The translations under genes were made by a program, and so were the position numbers. Shown one piece after another: positions 36,741 through 49,548 of a DNA stretch of 64,000 nucleotides (the first letter of the stretch is position 1; the number at the start of each line of letters is the position of its first letter). Where the stretch lies: assembly GCF_023101765.2 (NCBI RefSeq), contig NC_064239.1, forward strand, positions 7,146,231 to 7,210,230, written 5' to 3'. The notes under the pieces were generated by a model. It was not told the origin of the DNA. It saw only the letters and a program-made list of their open reading frames with translations, and did no database searches. The stretch is from Spodoptera frugiperda. Lineage: Eukaryota; Arthropoda; Insecta; Lepidoptera; Noctuidae.

Positions 36741-37314
36741 AAATATGGTTTTATTGTATTTGACTTGATAAGCACAATCTGCTAAGGCTTTGACTGCCCA
36801 TAGTTGACTGAGTGCGAAGGCAAATCCTTCGCTAACGTCGCTAGTGACACCCGCAGTGTTTAATGTGTTAATTCCCTATTAAATTATTATTAATACAACA
36901 TATTTGTCATACTGTCATATTATTTTAGTTTATTTTAATGTAGTTTTTATTGTTTGTTCAATTTCTTTTTCTCATTTCTTTTACGTTATTGTGCGCTCAT
37001 AACTCACTCCCAGATTCATTTAAAAAACTTCCAATGACTGTCTAGAAGAAATCGCCACGTGTGATAAGTTATTTACTATTACAATGTAAACTTATTTTAT
37101 GCAGGTGTCATCGTCTTGTGCTATACCTCTGTACCAATTTTTATTACCTAAATCCGTTTTGCCATACCAATATGATTAAGTTACAAAGAATCAAGTCGAG
37201 TCCTTTGGTCAATGTCATTCATAAGAAGTGCTGGATACTTAGATTTTCCTAAACATCTGTAAATAGGTACCATATCTGAAATATGTACCTAGTGTATGCG
37301 GTACAACGATACTT

Positions 37315-37554
37315 GACACCCGGGAAAGGACGTAGGATAATTTTTATCCAATGGGAACGGGCACTGATAATGTGATTGATATTTTATCTTCACGTAACTA
37401 AACCACGGAAAAAAATAAATTCTCAATAAACATAACTTGATATCGATTCGGTATTTAAGTACGGTTGTAGCCGTAGAAATAGTATAACTCGAAAAAACCT
37501 AAATTCTACCAGAAATCATTATTCCACGCGGACGAAATCGCGGGCAAAAGCTAG
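37315..37554 (+). mobile_element. Helitron-like 3' end
   Basis: It ends with ccacgcggacgaaatcgcgg, a short hairpin, then gcaaaagCTAG followed by T at 37555, the standard 3' end of a common lepidopteran Helitron-like family. The upstream cccgggaaaggacgtaggataa block also belongs to this family. The 5' end is not defined. Confidence 0.6.
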
Positions 37555-37869
37555 TTGCCAATACTCATCTTCTAACTGTTTAACGTCAGACCGTGCGTAA
37601 TACAAGAAAAAACGTTGAAAAACTGTAAAATAAATGCGATTTTCAACACTTAAATGAATATATACGTATACATCAATATTATATAGGCATTGTTATAATA
37701 TAATAAGTAATGACACCCGATTTCGTAAATGAATAAAAAATAAGCACACTCCACTTACCTTAATAGCGTTGACGCAAAACACTCCTATACAATACATATA
37801 TTTTATTGGATAATACATATATTTTATATTATATTGTGACGTTGTTGTAATAATTTGTTAGTTCCAATA

Positions 37870-38175
37870 GGTTTTTTTATTTGCATGAAGTTTCTTCTCG
37901 AAGATAAACGAGGTGACGGATCACCTGATGGTAAGCAATCGCCGCCGCCAATGGAAAGTGGACACCCAAAACACAAGAGGCGTTACATTTGCGTTGTTTA
38001 GCTTTTAGGTGTTAGGAATTTAAGGGTTGTTGGGTATCAGGGATTAGGAATGTTAGGAAGAGGGAGGGGGTTATTGGGCTTCCGGTAAGCTCACTCACAC
38101 AACGAAACACAATGCAAGCGTTACTATCACTCCGGTCAAGCCAGCCCATTCGGACCCAAGCATGGCTCTCCCACA
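37870..38175 (-). mobile_element. SINE-like moth repeat, reverse copy
   Basis: Reverse complement of the family at 29925-30210: a T-rich left end, tcacctgatggtaagcaatc, aagggttgttgggtatcagg, caacgaaacacaatgcaagc and catggctctcccacac at the right end. It is nearly full length. Confidence 0.65.
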
Positions 38176-38299
38176 CTTCTTCCTGCCCTTATTTTAAGTT
38201 ATTTGAGGTAAGTGCAATATATTTGCTATTAGTTGTTATATGTAAATGGTTTAATCTAAGAAAGGACGATTTACTCAATCATCATCATACTAAAAACGT

Positions 38300-38735
38300 C
38301 TATAACCTAAATCCCCCTTTAATTTGGTAAGGGTGGAAAAATCATCAAATTACTTCTTCCGTCTTAGGCGGGGCGGGGTGACAGACCCTCACTGCCCAAA
38401 AACCACCCTGTTCCAACTCTTATAAGTTTCCTGATGGCTAGTTACACTTATAATCCTAGCAGGATAATATACTAATGCGTAACGACTTTTAAAAGCTAAG
38501 CAGGATCATTTGGGCCATACCAAAGCTAGCAAGTGTAACATTGTGCACTGAATAAACAAACAGATGGTTAAGGTGCCTTTTTTGAGGAGGGAGAATCATC
38601 CAATGACTTCTCCCGCCTTGGACGAGGCGAGAGGGAGTGTCAGACTCTTACTGACTAAAACCACCCCGTTCTTTCTCCTGCTTTTCGAGCCGGAGCCCCG
38701 GTAAATCCGCTAGGTAGTCGGCAGCATGGTTTAGG
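38300..38735. repeat. Two neighbouring copies of a GC-richer moth repeat
   Basis: Copies at 38300-38420 and 38570-38735 share atcatc(a/c)aa(t/a)gacttct, ccgtctt/ccgccttgg..gaggcg, agact(c/t)ttactg and aaaccacccc blocks. The second copy continues with cctgcttttcgagccggagc. Related copies lie at 31205-31320, 49365-49548 (reverse) and 63217-63360. Confidence 0.6.
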
Positions 38736-39329
38736 TGTCTACGTGCATATTTATTTCGTGCATTTATTTACCTCGTATACGTGCCTTCAGACAAGACAGA
38801 TAAGTTTTAATACTTGCTCACAAAAAAATATAACTCGTACAAATTTGAAACTATTTATTTTCAGAAGCATGCTTTTGTTCAGCAATGGACGTCCCTCGGC
38901 TGATGATGATGATTTTCAGAAGTGTCAATTCATGATATACAGAGGTGACTGTCCTTCCTTTCTACTCAATTCTGTAATTTTCAGATAACGAGAGATTCAC
39001 AACCTCCATTATAATCATGTAAATTATTTAACGTGTATTTTTTTAAATACTTCAAAAGACGCCTAGCATTTTAGAGAGTGTGGGTTTTTTCTTCCCTAAC
39101 CACCCCTGTGTGTCACCCTTAGCAGGTGCAGGTAAGGGGCATAGGTTCGTCTATTAGACCTGCCTTCAAGCCCCTATGAAAGTGCGAACGTCTTCCCTGA
39201 GGCTATTGGGTCCGGACCGGCCCCAAAGGCCCACTTGAAAAAATTTGGTACCACATAAAAATATTTATATTTTTATTCAAAATTAGTCGTTTGATCTATG
39301 ATATAATAATAACATTCGTCTTGGATAGG

Positions 39330-39600
39330 CCATAAAGTATGGTGTATGACATATAACAGTAATAGGGTAGATGACTAATTTTTATTTTAATGTCCGTCTT
39401 GGAGATTATTTTAAAATATTAGACATGTATTTGCTCCCACTCCTAAACTTTGATTCGTAAGTGTAGTTATCTTATATGACAAAATAAAAAAAAATACGTG
39501 TCAAATATTTTTTCATTACCTAGTTAACTGACGGACTAAATAGATTTTTAATTTTCGTACCCCGTCATCTCCCCTATAGTTAAAGGAACGAAAACTAAAA
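39330..39600 (+). repeat. Dispersed repeat X, copy 2
   Basis: The most compact copy: aatagggtagatgactaatt, ttattttaatgtccgtc, attttaaaatattagaca, tttgctcccactcctaaact, gacaaaataaaa, attttttcattac and actgacggactaaatag, ending in accccgtcatct. It shows what copy 1 looks like without the Helitron. Confidence 0.7.
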
Positions 39601-40139
39601 ACGCACCATCCATTGTTAGTGTGTTTCCTATAAAGTAGAAAGCAAGCATTAATAAGCTATCACTCTGTTGGTAAATATATTCAAACATCTAGTACAATCC
39701 TGGGCTATGTTATATACCTTAACTAAGGTAATTGAGATTGATTTTTTACACGGTTAATTTTCCTCCAATTGTTTTTTTCTCGATGTTAATACTTAATCAG
39801 TTTTGAGGCAACCGCCTTGTGAAGTAAAGCGTTTGTGAGCATATTGTGAGAAAATGTAAATAATAATAAGTTAAAAAAGTAAACCAGTTCGATAAGATCA
39901 TGTTTAACAGATAAAAGTGTCTGCTTAACAAATTCCTCTCATGACACTTTGTTCGATATAATTTATAACTTTTTTATAAAAACAAAGATAAAATAATAAA
40001 AACATGTGGTTTTCCTTCCCAAATAATAACAATGAGTTTCGTCTTACCGGTAGAGTGAGTAATTATTGTTTTTGTGCCAGTGAAACGTAAAATGTGATTG
40101 CCATTTTATAGTGAGGTATGGTTCATATTTTGGAACAGA

Positions 40140-40262
40140 TAATATAAGGTCTCACGCGTATGATCGGTCTGTGTGAAATATTCGCTCGGCGAGAGCATAC
40201 ACCGCAGTGGTCAAACACCATATTAAAGTGACTCAATAATACGCGAATATTGTAACCAGCAC
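40140..40262 (+). promoter_or_regulatory. Probable promoter and 5'-untranslated exon of aminoacylase B
   Basis: An AGCAC|GTAAGT donor at 40263 and the acceptor TTTTTTTAG just before the B start codon (40701-40703) define a 5'-UTR intron, the same arrangement as in A and C. A TATAAGG at about 40144 could position initiation near 40173. Exact start site not determinable. Confidence 0.4.
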
Positions 40263-40707
40263 GTAAGTTAACTATACACATTTAGTTTTTAAACGAAAAT
40301 CTAAACAACTTTAGAACCAACTTAGTATGTAATTAGTACTTTTTGTTAAAAATTAATAAACATTTTTATGGACGTCATTGTTCTCGAAAATAGAATTATG
40401 CCAAAAAACTTTATTTGGTTTATATAATAGTAGAATTGTAGGTAATTAAGTTTCTAACATTCGATTCGAAGCGCTGTAATAATATTAAAACTAAGTATTT
40501 CAGCGTAATCTATTTTTATGTTATTTTTGTTAGAACAGTGTTTGTAACACATTTTTATCAATGTGACGTAAATAACTGTTACCTTCAATTAAATAAATAT
40601 CTTGTAGTTATAAAAGAATTCTCACTGTAGTCAAATGTGTGTATACAATTTACCATAAGATATTTTTTAATTACGTACAATAAAAACCGTTTTGTTTTTT
40701 TAGCAAA

Positions 40708-43700
40708 ATGTTGTTATCCTTTATTCTTCTGGGCATCTTATCAGTGACACACATTAGCCACGCTGGTCCCTTACGGAATAGATATTCAAAATATCTGGAA
40801 CTGGATGCAGTCGAGAGACTCATAGAATACATCCGTATAGACACGAGCCGAGAAGAAAATATCAGTAAGTAAATAATATTGTTTCCTATTTAATCTAACT
40901 CAAAGTATGAATTTTGGTAGCAACTTTCTATGTTACCACAAATCAAAGACTGTCTGAGTTCTAAGTTCGAAAAGTTTTAAAAGGTATTAAGTTTTATATG
41001 GTAAGGATTTTTTTCTGGTGCTGTTCCTATTGACAGATCATTAATTTACTCCTTATGAAAAATAGAACTGGTAACTGTCCTACCTGATTACCTGCACTTC
41101 TGCAGCTTAACAAATGTGAATATGGTTAAATAGATACCAAATGTTGCCTATTAATTGTTTTACTGTAAATCGTAATATTTTGTTATTAATGCGTTCTTTT
41201 ACATAGGCTAAGAACAAACGAAGCGGTTTCCACTCTCAACCGCTTCGATTTTGGCTTGCGGTTATTTATCGCAAGAACGATGATTACGCGTCTTGAAATT
41301 GAAATTTGCTTCATGAGTTCTTAGCCATAATAAGGCTAAGTTAAGCACATAATTATGCAGGTAGTGAGCATACCCCTTAGTCTTTAAGCGTTTGATAGTG
41401 ACGGGCGTAGATCTTGCACCGCGCGGTACGGCGCGTTCATCTGAACTTAGCCTTATTGAAGTCGTGACATGATTTATCTACTAATTATTATTATTTACGA
41501 CGTCGAAAACAATGAAAATACGTAAAAATGTACTCTAATATCATTACAATGTCCAAAGTGTTATGCGAGCAGTAGTATTTTTTTTACAAAAATAATTTAT
41601 TTGTCAGAATTCAAATTATTCTAGCATTTAATTATCTTACTTTAGTAAGTTTATAATATATAGTTTGGTTTTTATTATGAGTTAAGTAGATTATAGATCG
41701 GTTTTGACTAAGTATTATTTCGTATTTCCAAATTATATTCGTAGGGGACTTGTAATTCTCTGAACGATACCTGTGTTCATTGTTATTCAAGTCCTCCATG
41801 AATTATAAATAAATAGGTATTCTCTCTGCAATGTCGTAACTCGTAACGATCACGCTAGTATCGGCTAGATAACCTCTTATCTTCCTCTTAGATAGGTTTA
41901 TTATAAGCATAGATACTGTTCATTACCGTAGTCAGCCGAGCAAAGGATATACATCTATACATCTACAGCTGCTGGCCACAACAGTATATGTTACGATATT
42001 TTAAATGTAGATAACCTTCACGCAAGTGCAAGCAAGGATTAAATTAATTATTTAAATCTGATAAACGGACAAAAAATTATATAACCATATGCTTCGGTTT
42101 AGCTCGGTTATTCACCGATATTTTTATATACAACTGTACATAGTATAATTGTACATAGTTCACTTTTTCTGGGACGTTTTTCAATAGATAGGTGGCCATA
42201 GACCATTCCAAAAACTGCAACGTCACGCCTTTTATACCCGAAGGGGTAAGCAGAGATACACATTGCGACATGTAATGCCACTATACATATAATGTAAACC
42301 CACTTCTCTCCATTTGTGTAATAAGTCCCATGTAATAGGGGGTGAGCCTATTACGTTATATTAGGCACATTTTGACTCCGTGCTACTACTGAGAAATTTT
42401 AGAAAAACCGAAAAAAACCCAGTTATACTTTGCTCGACCCGGGAATCGAACCCGAGACACCTTGCCCGGCAGTCGCACTTGCGATCAATCGACTAACAGG
42501 GCAGTCCATTTCACATCTTTATAAATTTTTGCATGTATAAATGGTAAGTTACATAATATAGGTAACTCTCTTAGGTAAGTATGACATTGTTAGTATTTTG
42601 ATCTTTGACATAGTTAATAGATACGCTATGTAGTTCGACCGTGCTATCAGGAAACTACGCCCACTGCTGATAACAGTCGTGCAGTACAAAAAGTATAGAA
42701 ATCAATCAATAATGTGTAATACTATTCTATTAATTTTGACTTGGTATATAATATAGAAATAGAAACTTAAGGCGTTGTTAGGTACATACAGTAAAAACTA
42801 TATTTCAATATGCGTACAGTCGATTAAATGTCGATCTCTTTTTATTTTTTTGCTATGTCATATTATAGTATTACAATCGTACGAGTTTTATACTTTTCTG
42901 CCCTCAAAGGAGTCAATTGCTAAAACAGGACATTTAAAATATAAGAACCACCTTAGACTATGGTCGTTTTATTAACATTAATAGGGTAGATGACTTATTT
43001 TTATTTTAATGTCCGTCAGGTAGATTATTTTAAAATATTAGACACGTATTTTGTATTTTCATGCGGAAAAACAGGACATTTAAAATGTAAGAACCACCTT
43101 AGACTATGGTCGTTTTATTAACATTAATAGGGTAGATGACTAATTTTAATTTTTATTTTTATTGTGCGGCAGGTATATTATTTTAAAATATTATAGACAC
43201 GTATTTTATATTTTCATGCGGAAAAAAAACTTTCATTTTATACGTAGAAATGACGTATTTGCTCTAACTCCTAAGCTTTGATTTGTTTTATCTAAGTATT
43301 GTTATGTTATATTATGACAAAATAAAAAATAGGTGTCTAATATTTTTTCATTAGCCAACTGACGGACTAAATAGTTATATTTACTTAATTCTCATACCCT
43401 GTCATCATCCTTGTAATTACATCACTCTAACATTTGTCACGCAGTGGAGTCACTGACCTTATTTACATACATAGGTATAAATGCTAATGATCGATTACGT
43501 ATGACATATCCATAGTCGAATCTTGACTATGGCAGAACATAATCAAAATTAAGACTCAGTATAGGAAACTTAATTTGCTTGACCCGGGAATCAAATCCGA
43601 GACCATTAACTTGCAATAATTGCCTTGTATTAACAATTAGATCAATGTTTCAATTAAGATGGTCATTAATACTGTTTATAATGACATCATTGTTTTATCT

Positions 43701-46700
43701 GTTCATTAACAGCAACAGTGATCAGTTTGCTCTTGAAATTATCGTAAAATACGGGTAAAATGTCAGCTGTTCAGTTACTAGTTAAGACAGATAATAACTT
43801 TGGAAGATACTAACTTTTTAATAGTCATCAATCATTACATACCAATTTCAGGGTTCAATAGGTTATATTGAATCATACAAATGCTTGTCTTAGACCAATT
43901 TGCACACAGGAAATTGGTTGTCAAATATTATAAGTTCGCAATAATACATGTTATGATAAATAATGATAAACTTCTTCTCTTTTAATGTAACTAATGAGTA
44001 TTATTACTACATACATATTTACAATTTTTATTTTTATTTACAGAACATGCAATTGATTTCTGGGTACGTCAAGCTAATGATGCGGGTTTGCCTTACACCG
44101 TCTATGCTCCGGCCGGCAAGCCAATATTTGTGACTACTTTGGAGGGCTATGACCCTTCCCTACCCAGTATTATGCTCAACTCACATATGGACGTAGTCAC
44201 AGTTGATGAGGTAAGACTTTAAATCACTCTCATCTTATAAACTGTCCCACTTTATAGCAAAACCGAAGGCATCTTTGTCATATGGTATAGTTTCGTAGCC
44301 TGCAGCTTTATGATAATCTCATCTATGAGGGGCATCTGCTCCATAGGGTATTCATATATCATGTTTATGAGTATTGAAAATCGTAACATTATCCTATGTG
44401 CCACCACTTGGCAAAGGCCTCTTCTCATACGGAGAAGGAATTAGCATCGATGAACAGGCTTAAACAAAATGGCAGTGTTTAAACAAAATTAGCAATGTAC
44501 TTTTTAAATCGGTAAATGCATGCTTGGAAAATTACCACATTGCCTTCAGCCCTAGGACACCACAAATCCATTAATTTTGGTTCATTTGCACTAATTCTAC
44601 AGTTTAGGACATCTCAAGGTTTTTTCTGTACCTGTTTCCGCAGTAACGGACGGAAACAGTATTTTATATAAAAAAGGTCTTCGTTTCCGTAGCTATGTAT
44701 TTAATTTAAATGAAAAGTCTTGCATATGTTTTACAATTACGCATTTATTATCGTAAGTAACTTTTTACATTAATAAAATTAATACTTCTTAATTACTAAA
44801 CTGATTCGTACTTCAGACAGTTTAAATCTGCTGTTCATTGGCCCTGGTGTTTTATATGATGTTTATAAACTGTGTTTGGTTACGATAAACACAAATTAAG
44901 AAATTGTTTTTTTTTTAAGTAAAAGCTAGAAAAATAAGTAAAGATATGATTGAGTCACAAAAAATCAATGAAACACTAATGACGTAAGTGCGAGTTATCT
45001 CATTTTCTGAAGTTTATAGGTAGGTACTTTTATTTCTCGATACTGAAGTAAATGAATAAGTCATTGACCTCGTTTGATACGTGAAACGTTTCTTATCCAC
45101 GTTATAGTTTTAATGGCAAAATGCACTTTATTCCATTGTTATTGCCGTCTTATTTATATTTTGTTGCAAACATTTTCGTTGACGTCAATAATATCCTTCA
45201 ACACTTTTTAAAAATGGTAATTGACTTGTAAAATACAGGAATATAAAAATATAATATCAAAAGTTGATAAATAAGACATAATATTTTTTTTTTATCTTTA
45301 CATTGTGGGTTTGCAATAAAGAATTATGAATTATGAATTCTTGTGTAGCAAGACTACTCTGTCATTTTAACAGATTTTTTTAATGTAGTGTTTGCAATGT
45401 CTGTTGAAGATACCTAACCGATTGGATTACATAATTACCTAAGTTCAATGTGTTTACGTTGATAGGTACCTTTCTCAACCTACGAATAGTTTAAGATTTA
45501 GACCTTATTTCAGCATTAGTTAAGTGTTTCCAGATCGACATATAAAGTAAAAAAGGATAGCTCAGCTTGATGTTTACTTACATATTCCCTAATATTTTCA
45601 GACTGAATGGATGTACCCCCCATTTTCTGGCTATATGGACGCAAACGGTGACATTTTTGGCCGTGGAACACAAGACACGAAAGACGTAGGCGTGCAGTAC
45701 ATGGAAGTTCTTCGCAAATTCAAGAAAGATAACATAACTTTAGCACGGACCATTCATCTTACTGTCATGCCAGGTTGGTCAAATATTTGTACTAAAAGAT
45801 TGCTCCCCCTACTCCCAAAAGGTCGGTAACGCACTTGTAACGCCTCTGGTGTTTCGGGTGTCCATGGGTGGCGGCGATTGCTTACCATCAGGTGATCCAT
45901 CTGCTCGATTACCGGCTAGTTTCATAAAACAAGTGCGTTGCCGGCCTTTTAGTGATTAGGAATTTAAGGGTTGTTGGGGAATCGGGGATTGGTAAGATTG
46001 GGAATCGGGTTCAAGGAGGAGTAGAGGAGAAGGTTAATGTGTACTATAGGTACTTAAAGTGTGTTTGTTTACGCTTCTTTCATGTCACAGTGGAAGCATT
46101 TTATGGTATAATTGGTGTATCTGAAGATGGTTAGGATTACTAACTAAGGAATGATTAAACATGAGTATTAATATTATTCAATTAATAATTGACCGATCTA
46201 TTTCCAGATGAAGAAACTGGTGGCAAGAAAGGAATGCAGGCGTTTATCAAAACGAAACAATTTAAGGCACTGAACATTGGTTTCGCTTTAGACGAAGGAC
46301 TAACATCTGATGACGATACTTTAATTGCAACATACATTGACAGAAGACCTTGGCGTAAGTCTTTGGATTTAAAATATTGTTTATCAAGAATCTCTACTGT
46401 CATCATACGTGTTATATGGGATTGGAAGTTTAGATAAAAATCTATGCGCTATTATTTGAACTTGATACCTCCTGAACGATTTCAGACACATTATATTGTT
46501 AGGACATTAATGAACACATTAAAAGTTCATTCACATAACTCGGTTGGCTCAGTGGCTGGGCAATCAGCTACTGTTGATCATGTGGAGGATTCGAATCCTG
46601 TACGAAATATTTATTTTGTGGTCAACAATATTTTGTTTTAGGTCACGCGACACAGGGGATAGCCCTAATATGGAATCTTATTTAAAGAAAGTACTAACTA

Positions 46701-49240
46701 AAAATATTACGCAAACTTTACAGAGATGGAATTCACAGTGCATGGAGAAGGCGGTCACGGTTCCTCCATAGCCGAAGAAACTGCTTCTGAAAAGGTAAAT
46801 CTTGAAACAAGGAATAGGTTACCTTCTAATAATCTAAATGTGGTATCTAAGTTTTATACATTTTTTTTTTTAATTAACGACTGTACAAATTAAGAAGCTA
46901 ATCAGTTTAAAGCGGGATTAAAATATACAATTTTATGAGCACTAGTGAGTTTACAGCAAACTTTATTAGGTTTTTTAACTTGTGTGACATTTTCGTAAAA
47001 TTTTCATAATGAGTTATTTCCTATAAAATAATCTAGAATTTCCAGCAGACAATTTCACATGATATCTATTAATTTATCATTTTCCAATTCAATTTGTGTT
47101 TCCTTTCATCTAAAAATACTTTCATGTTTAAATCGCGTCGGAGGTTACTACGAGTAATAGGTAGTTCTCTTGTTAGGTATAGTTATTTAATTGGTTTTGT
47201 TTAATTACTTTCAGCTTTACAAGTTAACTGACACCATCATGGCGTACAGAGAAATTCAGAAAGGCATCACGAGGACGAAGAATGCTACAGATTACTCTGG
47301 ATTTAACAGTATCAATATTAATATATTCCGCGTAAGTATGGGATAGAAACAACCTTTATTATTAGATCTTCTATTATTTTATAATATTTATGTACTTTCT
47401 TGTAAGTTTTACTAATCATCTTAACTCATCTAGTAAAGTTCCTACAATTCAGAATCATAATATTTCAAATAATTGTAAAAAAAAGAAGAATTAATTTCGT
47501 GTTGTTACTATGTACCAAAACAACTGGAATTGCTTTTAACTACTTAGTCACCATGTTATAATTAAACGAAATAATTTTCTAGGTAGAATGAAACAAAAAA
47601 ACTTTTATTTTCGCGTTTGTTTAGTCTGTTTAGTGATTCAGATCAATATCTAGCTAGGGAAAGCAAAGGGAATCAATAAGTATATTCATTAATGACTCAT
47701 GTTTTATAATCCATCTAAAGAACGATTTTTTTATGTTATTGTTAACGCTAATTCGTTATGTTACAGGGTGGGCAGGCTCCAAATATAATACCTTCGAAAA
47801 TGTCCCTCGTTGTCGACATGAGGCTGGCTCCCGAAGCTGAAGCTAGCGAAATGCAAGCTTTGGTAAGTCGTTATTCGGTATTCAATGACATTTTTTTTAT
47901 ATTTGTGACAATATTTTTACTACTATAGTAATTATGAGATAAATGTGATCCCGCTGCTACATTAGTGCCATCTGGTGAGCACAAAATGTTAGCCTCTATT
48001 CTGAAAATTTTGTGAATCACTTAGCATCAGTGCTGCCTCTTTTGTACCTATTGGCTTTGAACAACTGGAGGAAACAACAGACGTACTGTTTTTCAGTTTG
48101 TCGTCTAGATGGCGCTACATGTACTGTAAGCGAATCAGTTTGGGAATTGTACACATTCTATAATTTGATAATGATTATATACACATCAAGTTGAGATATT
48201 CTAGAGTTTTATTAAGATTAGACATCTTGTTATCACTAGAACTTACACGAGAACTTTATATTAACGCATTATTACGAAAAAAGTACCATACACCAATTAC
48301 TTATAAATGAACAAAATCCCAATTATATTATACTAAGTACAATTCACTGAACATTAAGTACTGTAAATAAATATATTAAGAAAAAAGTTTGTTCTTTGTA
48401 TGCTTGTATGTATGTAAACATTATATTAATGGTGTAATGTTATATGTATAGATACATAATATTGGGGTGTTACTTAAATTGAATTATTTCAATATACTTA
48501 TTAATTAAGTAATGATATTATTCCAGGTGGATTCTTGGGTGCGAGAAGCCGGTAACGGCACAGAGTTGACGTTCATCCGTCATGAGAAAGTATCACTGCC
48601 TACTGCTTTAGACGATTCTAACCCATATTGGGTAACGTTTAGAAATACTTTAAACAACATGTAAGTTGAAAATCCCTTGTTTGTATTTATATACTTGGAC
48701 ACAAAGATACAGGCATACATAAGAGCATGCCTCGATTTTTGGATACAATATAAAAAGTAAGTCAGGAAAGTGTGTAAGTAGCGAGCATAAGTAACCAAAG
48801 CATACACCGGACATATGGTCGCCAAGCACAAAGCCCTTTAAATCCGATAATAAAAAAAACAAAGAAAGTCGAAAATAAAAATTCCTGGCCTTTAACTTTC
48901 TAAAATCGTATTGGGAAAAGAACAATCAAATGCTCGTGACTCACAGTTACGATAACTTCACCAGCGAGAGTATTTCTTCAATATCCTTATGCATTACAAA
49001 ACATAACATTAAAATGATGGTTCCAGGGGTATCACAGTGAGAACGATGGTGTGTCCAGCGACGTCCGACATTATGGCCATCCGGAACCTCGGCATACCAG
49101 CCCTAGGGTTCTCGACTAAAGCCAACACCATCTCAAGAATACATGCCAAGGATGAATACATAAATGTCGAGACTTTCCTCCGAGGCATCGAAATATACAC
49201 TGAATTAGTAAAGAATTTAGGAAATTTAAAAAATTGTTAA
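40708..49240 (+). CDS. ACY1: Secreted aminoacylase-1-like enzyme B
   Basis: Nine exons (40708-40864, 44044-44210, 45602-45773, 46208-46354, 46724-46794, 47215-47331, 47767-47862, 48527-48660, 49027-49240) give 424 residues. A signal peptide (MLLSFILLGILSVTHISHA) implies export, unlike cytosolic mammalian ACY1. All M20 residues are present: His100 and Asp102 in LNSHMDVV, bridging Asp133 (GRGTQDTKD), Glu167-Glu168 (DEETG), the ALDEG glutamate, the dimer-type GGHGS, and His393 (RIHAKDE). The reaction is Zn-dependent hydrolysis of N-acyl-L-amino acids. A noctuid gut aminoacylase, L-ACY-1 of Heliothis virescens, is known to cleave fatty acid-amino acid conjugates; B is a candidate for the same role. 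Exon sizes match A except in exons 1, 2 and 6. The exon 3 donor is a weak GTTGGT. AATAAA near 49291. Confidence 0.95.
41206..41456. mobile_element. MITE-like element with two inverted-repeat units
   Basis: The outer ends are GGCTAAG...CTTAGCC. Internally a second pair abuts: ...GTTCTTAGCC at about 41317-41326 and AAGGCTAAGTT at 41332-41342, so the sequence reads as two adjacent foldback halves (41206-41330 and 41331-41456). GC-rich stretches (ccgcttcg, ccgcgcggtacggcgcg) lie near the ends. No coding capacity. It lies in intron 1 of aminoacylase B. Confidence 0.6.
42205..42510 (-). mobile_element. tRNA-derived SINE, nearly complete
   Basis: The right end, read on the minus strand, is a tRNA-like head with a clear B-box region (gggttcgattcccgggtcg). 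The body contains cccgaaggggtaagcagag, ccactatacat, tgtaataagtcccatgtaat and cgtgctactactgagaa. Fragments of the same family are at 19372-19485, 34985-35270 and 43560-43630. It lies in intron 1 of aminoacylase B. Confidence 0.75.
42923..43415 (+). repeat. Repeat X, copy 3, with an internal tandem duplication
   Basis: The block starting aacaggacatttaaaat and running through agaaccaccttagactatgg, taatagggtagatgac and ttcatgcggaaa occurs twice, at about 42923-43067 and 43068-43220. The rest follows the order of copies 1 and 2 and ends with accctgtcatcatcc. The duplicates differ at several sites, so the duplication is not brand new. Confidence 0.75.
45808..46010 (+). mobile_element. SINE-like fragments back to back
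   Basis: A forward piece (cggtaacgcacttgtaacgcc ... ttaccatcaggtgatcc ... ccggctagtttcataaaa) is followed by a reverse piece (aagtgcgttgccggcctttt ... aagggttgttgggg) of the same family as 29925-30210. It lies in intron 3 of aminoacylase B immediately after the exon 3 donor. Confidence 0.55.
46530..46640 (+). mobile_element. tRNA-derived SINE fragment, forward
   Basis: The segment ataactcggttggctcagtgg resembles a tRNA A-box region and gaggattcgaatcctgtac a B-box region, followed by a short body with gtggtcaacaatattttg. It lies in intron 4 of aminoacylase B. It is a SINE head, not a functional tRNA. Confidence 0.6.
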
Positions 49241-49364
49241 TAAGCCATGTCTGTGATAAGTAAAATAGTCATAAAATATTTGTAGAAAAATTAATAAAAT
49301 AATTAAAAAATTATACTATAACAATTATTTTAGTAGTAAGTAAATTCATCAAGTGTACAGATGG

Positions 49365-49548
49365 GGCCCAGTATGGCTGATGCGTGATCCGGAGCTGCGG
49401 ACTACCTAGAGGGTTTACCAAGGCTCCGGTTCGAAAAGCAGGAGTAGGAATGGGGTGGTTTTTTACTGACTAGTAAGAGTCTGACACTCCCTCTCGCCTC
49501 ACCCAAGGCGGGAGAAGCAATTGGATGACATCCCCCCTTAAAATAAAA
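49365..49548 (-). repeat. GC-richer moth repeat, reverse copy
   Basis: Reverse of the family at 38570-38735: gatccggagctgcggactac, ccggttcgaaaagcaggag, atggggtggttttt, agtctgacactccctctcgc and gcgggagaagcaattggatg. Confidence 0.6.

Larger units (their letters stand above)
36490..40707. other. Spacer between aminoacylases A and B
   Basis: No gene. It holds 3' end signals of A, a dispersed repeat (36585-36740), a Helitron 3' end (to 37554), a reverse SINE-like element (37870-38175), two copies of a GC-richer repeat (38300-38420, 38570-38735), an unclassified GC-richer block (39060-39240) and repeat X copy 2 (39330-39600). The 5'-untranslated exon and promoter of B are probably at 40140-40262. 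Confidence 0.5.

Noticed and set aside
38743..38988. 81-codon frame containing SNGRPSADDDD
   Set aside because: The underlying caatggacgtccctcggctgatgatgat block is typical of dispersed moth repeats; no homology to a protein family was recognised.
46530..46600. Second tRNA-like sequence, forward strand
   Set aside because: A and B boxes are degraded and it is followed by a SINE body, so it is not called a tRNA gene.
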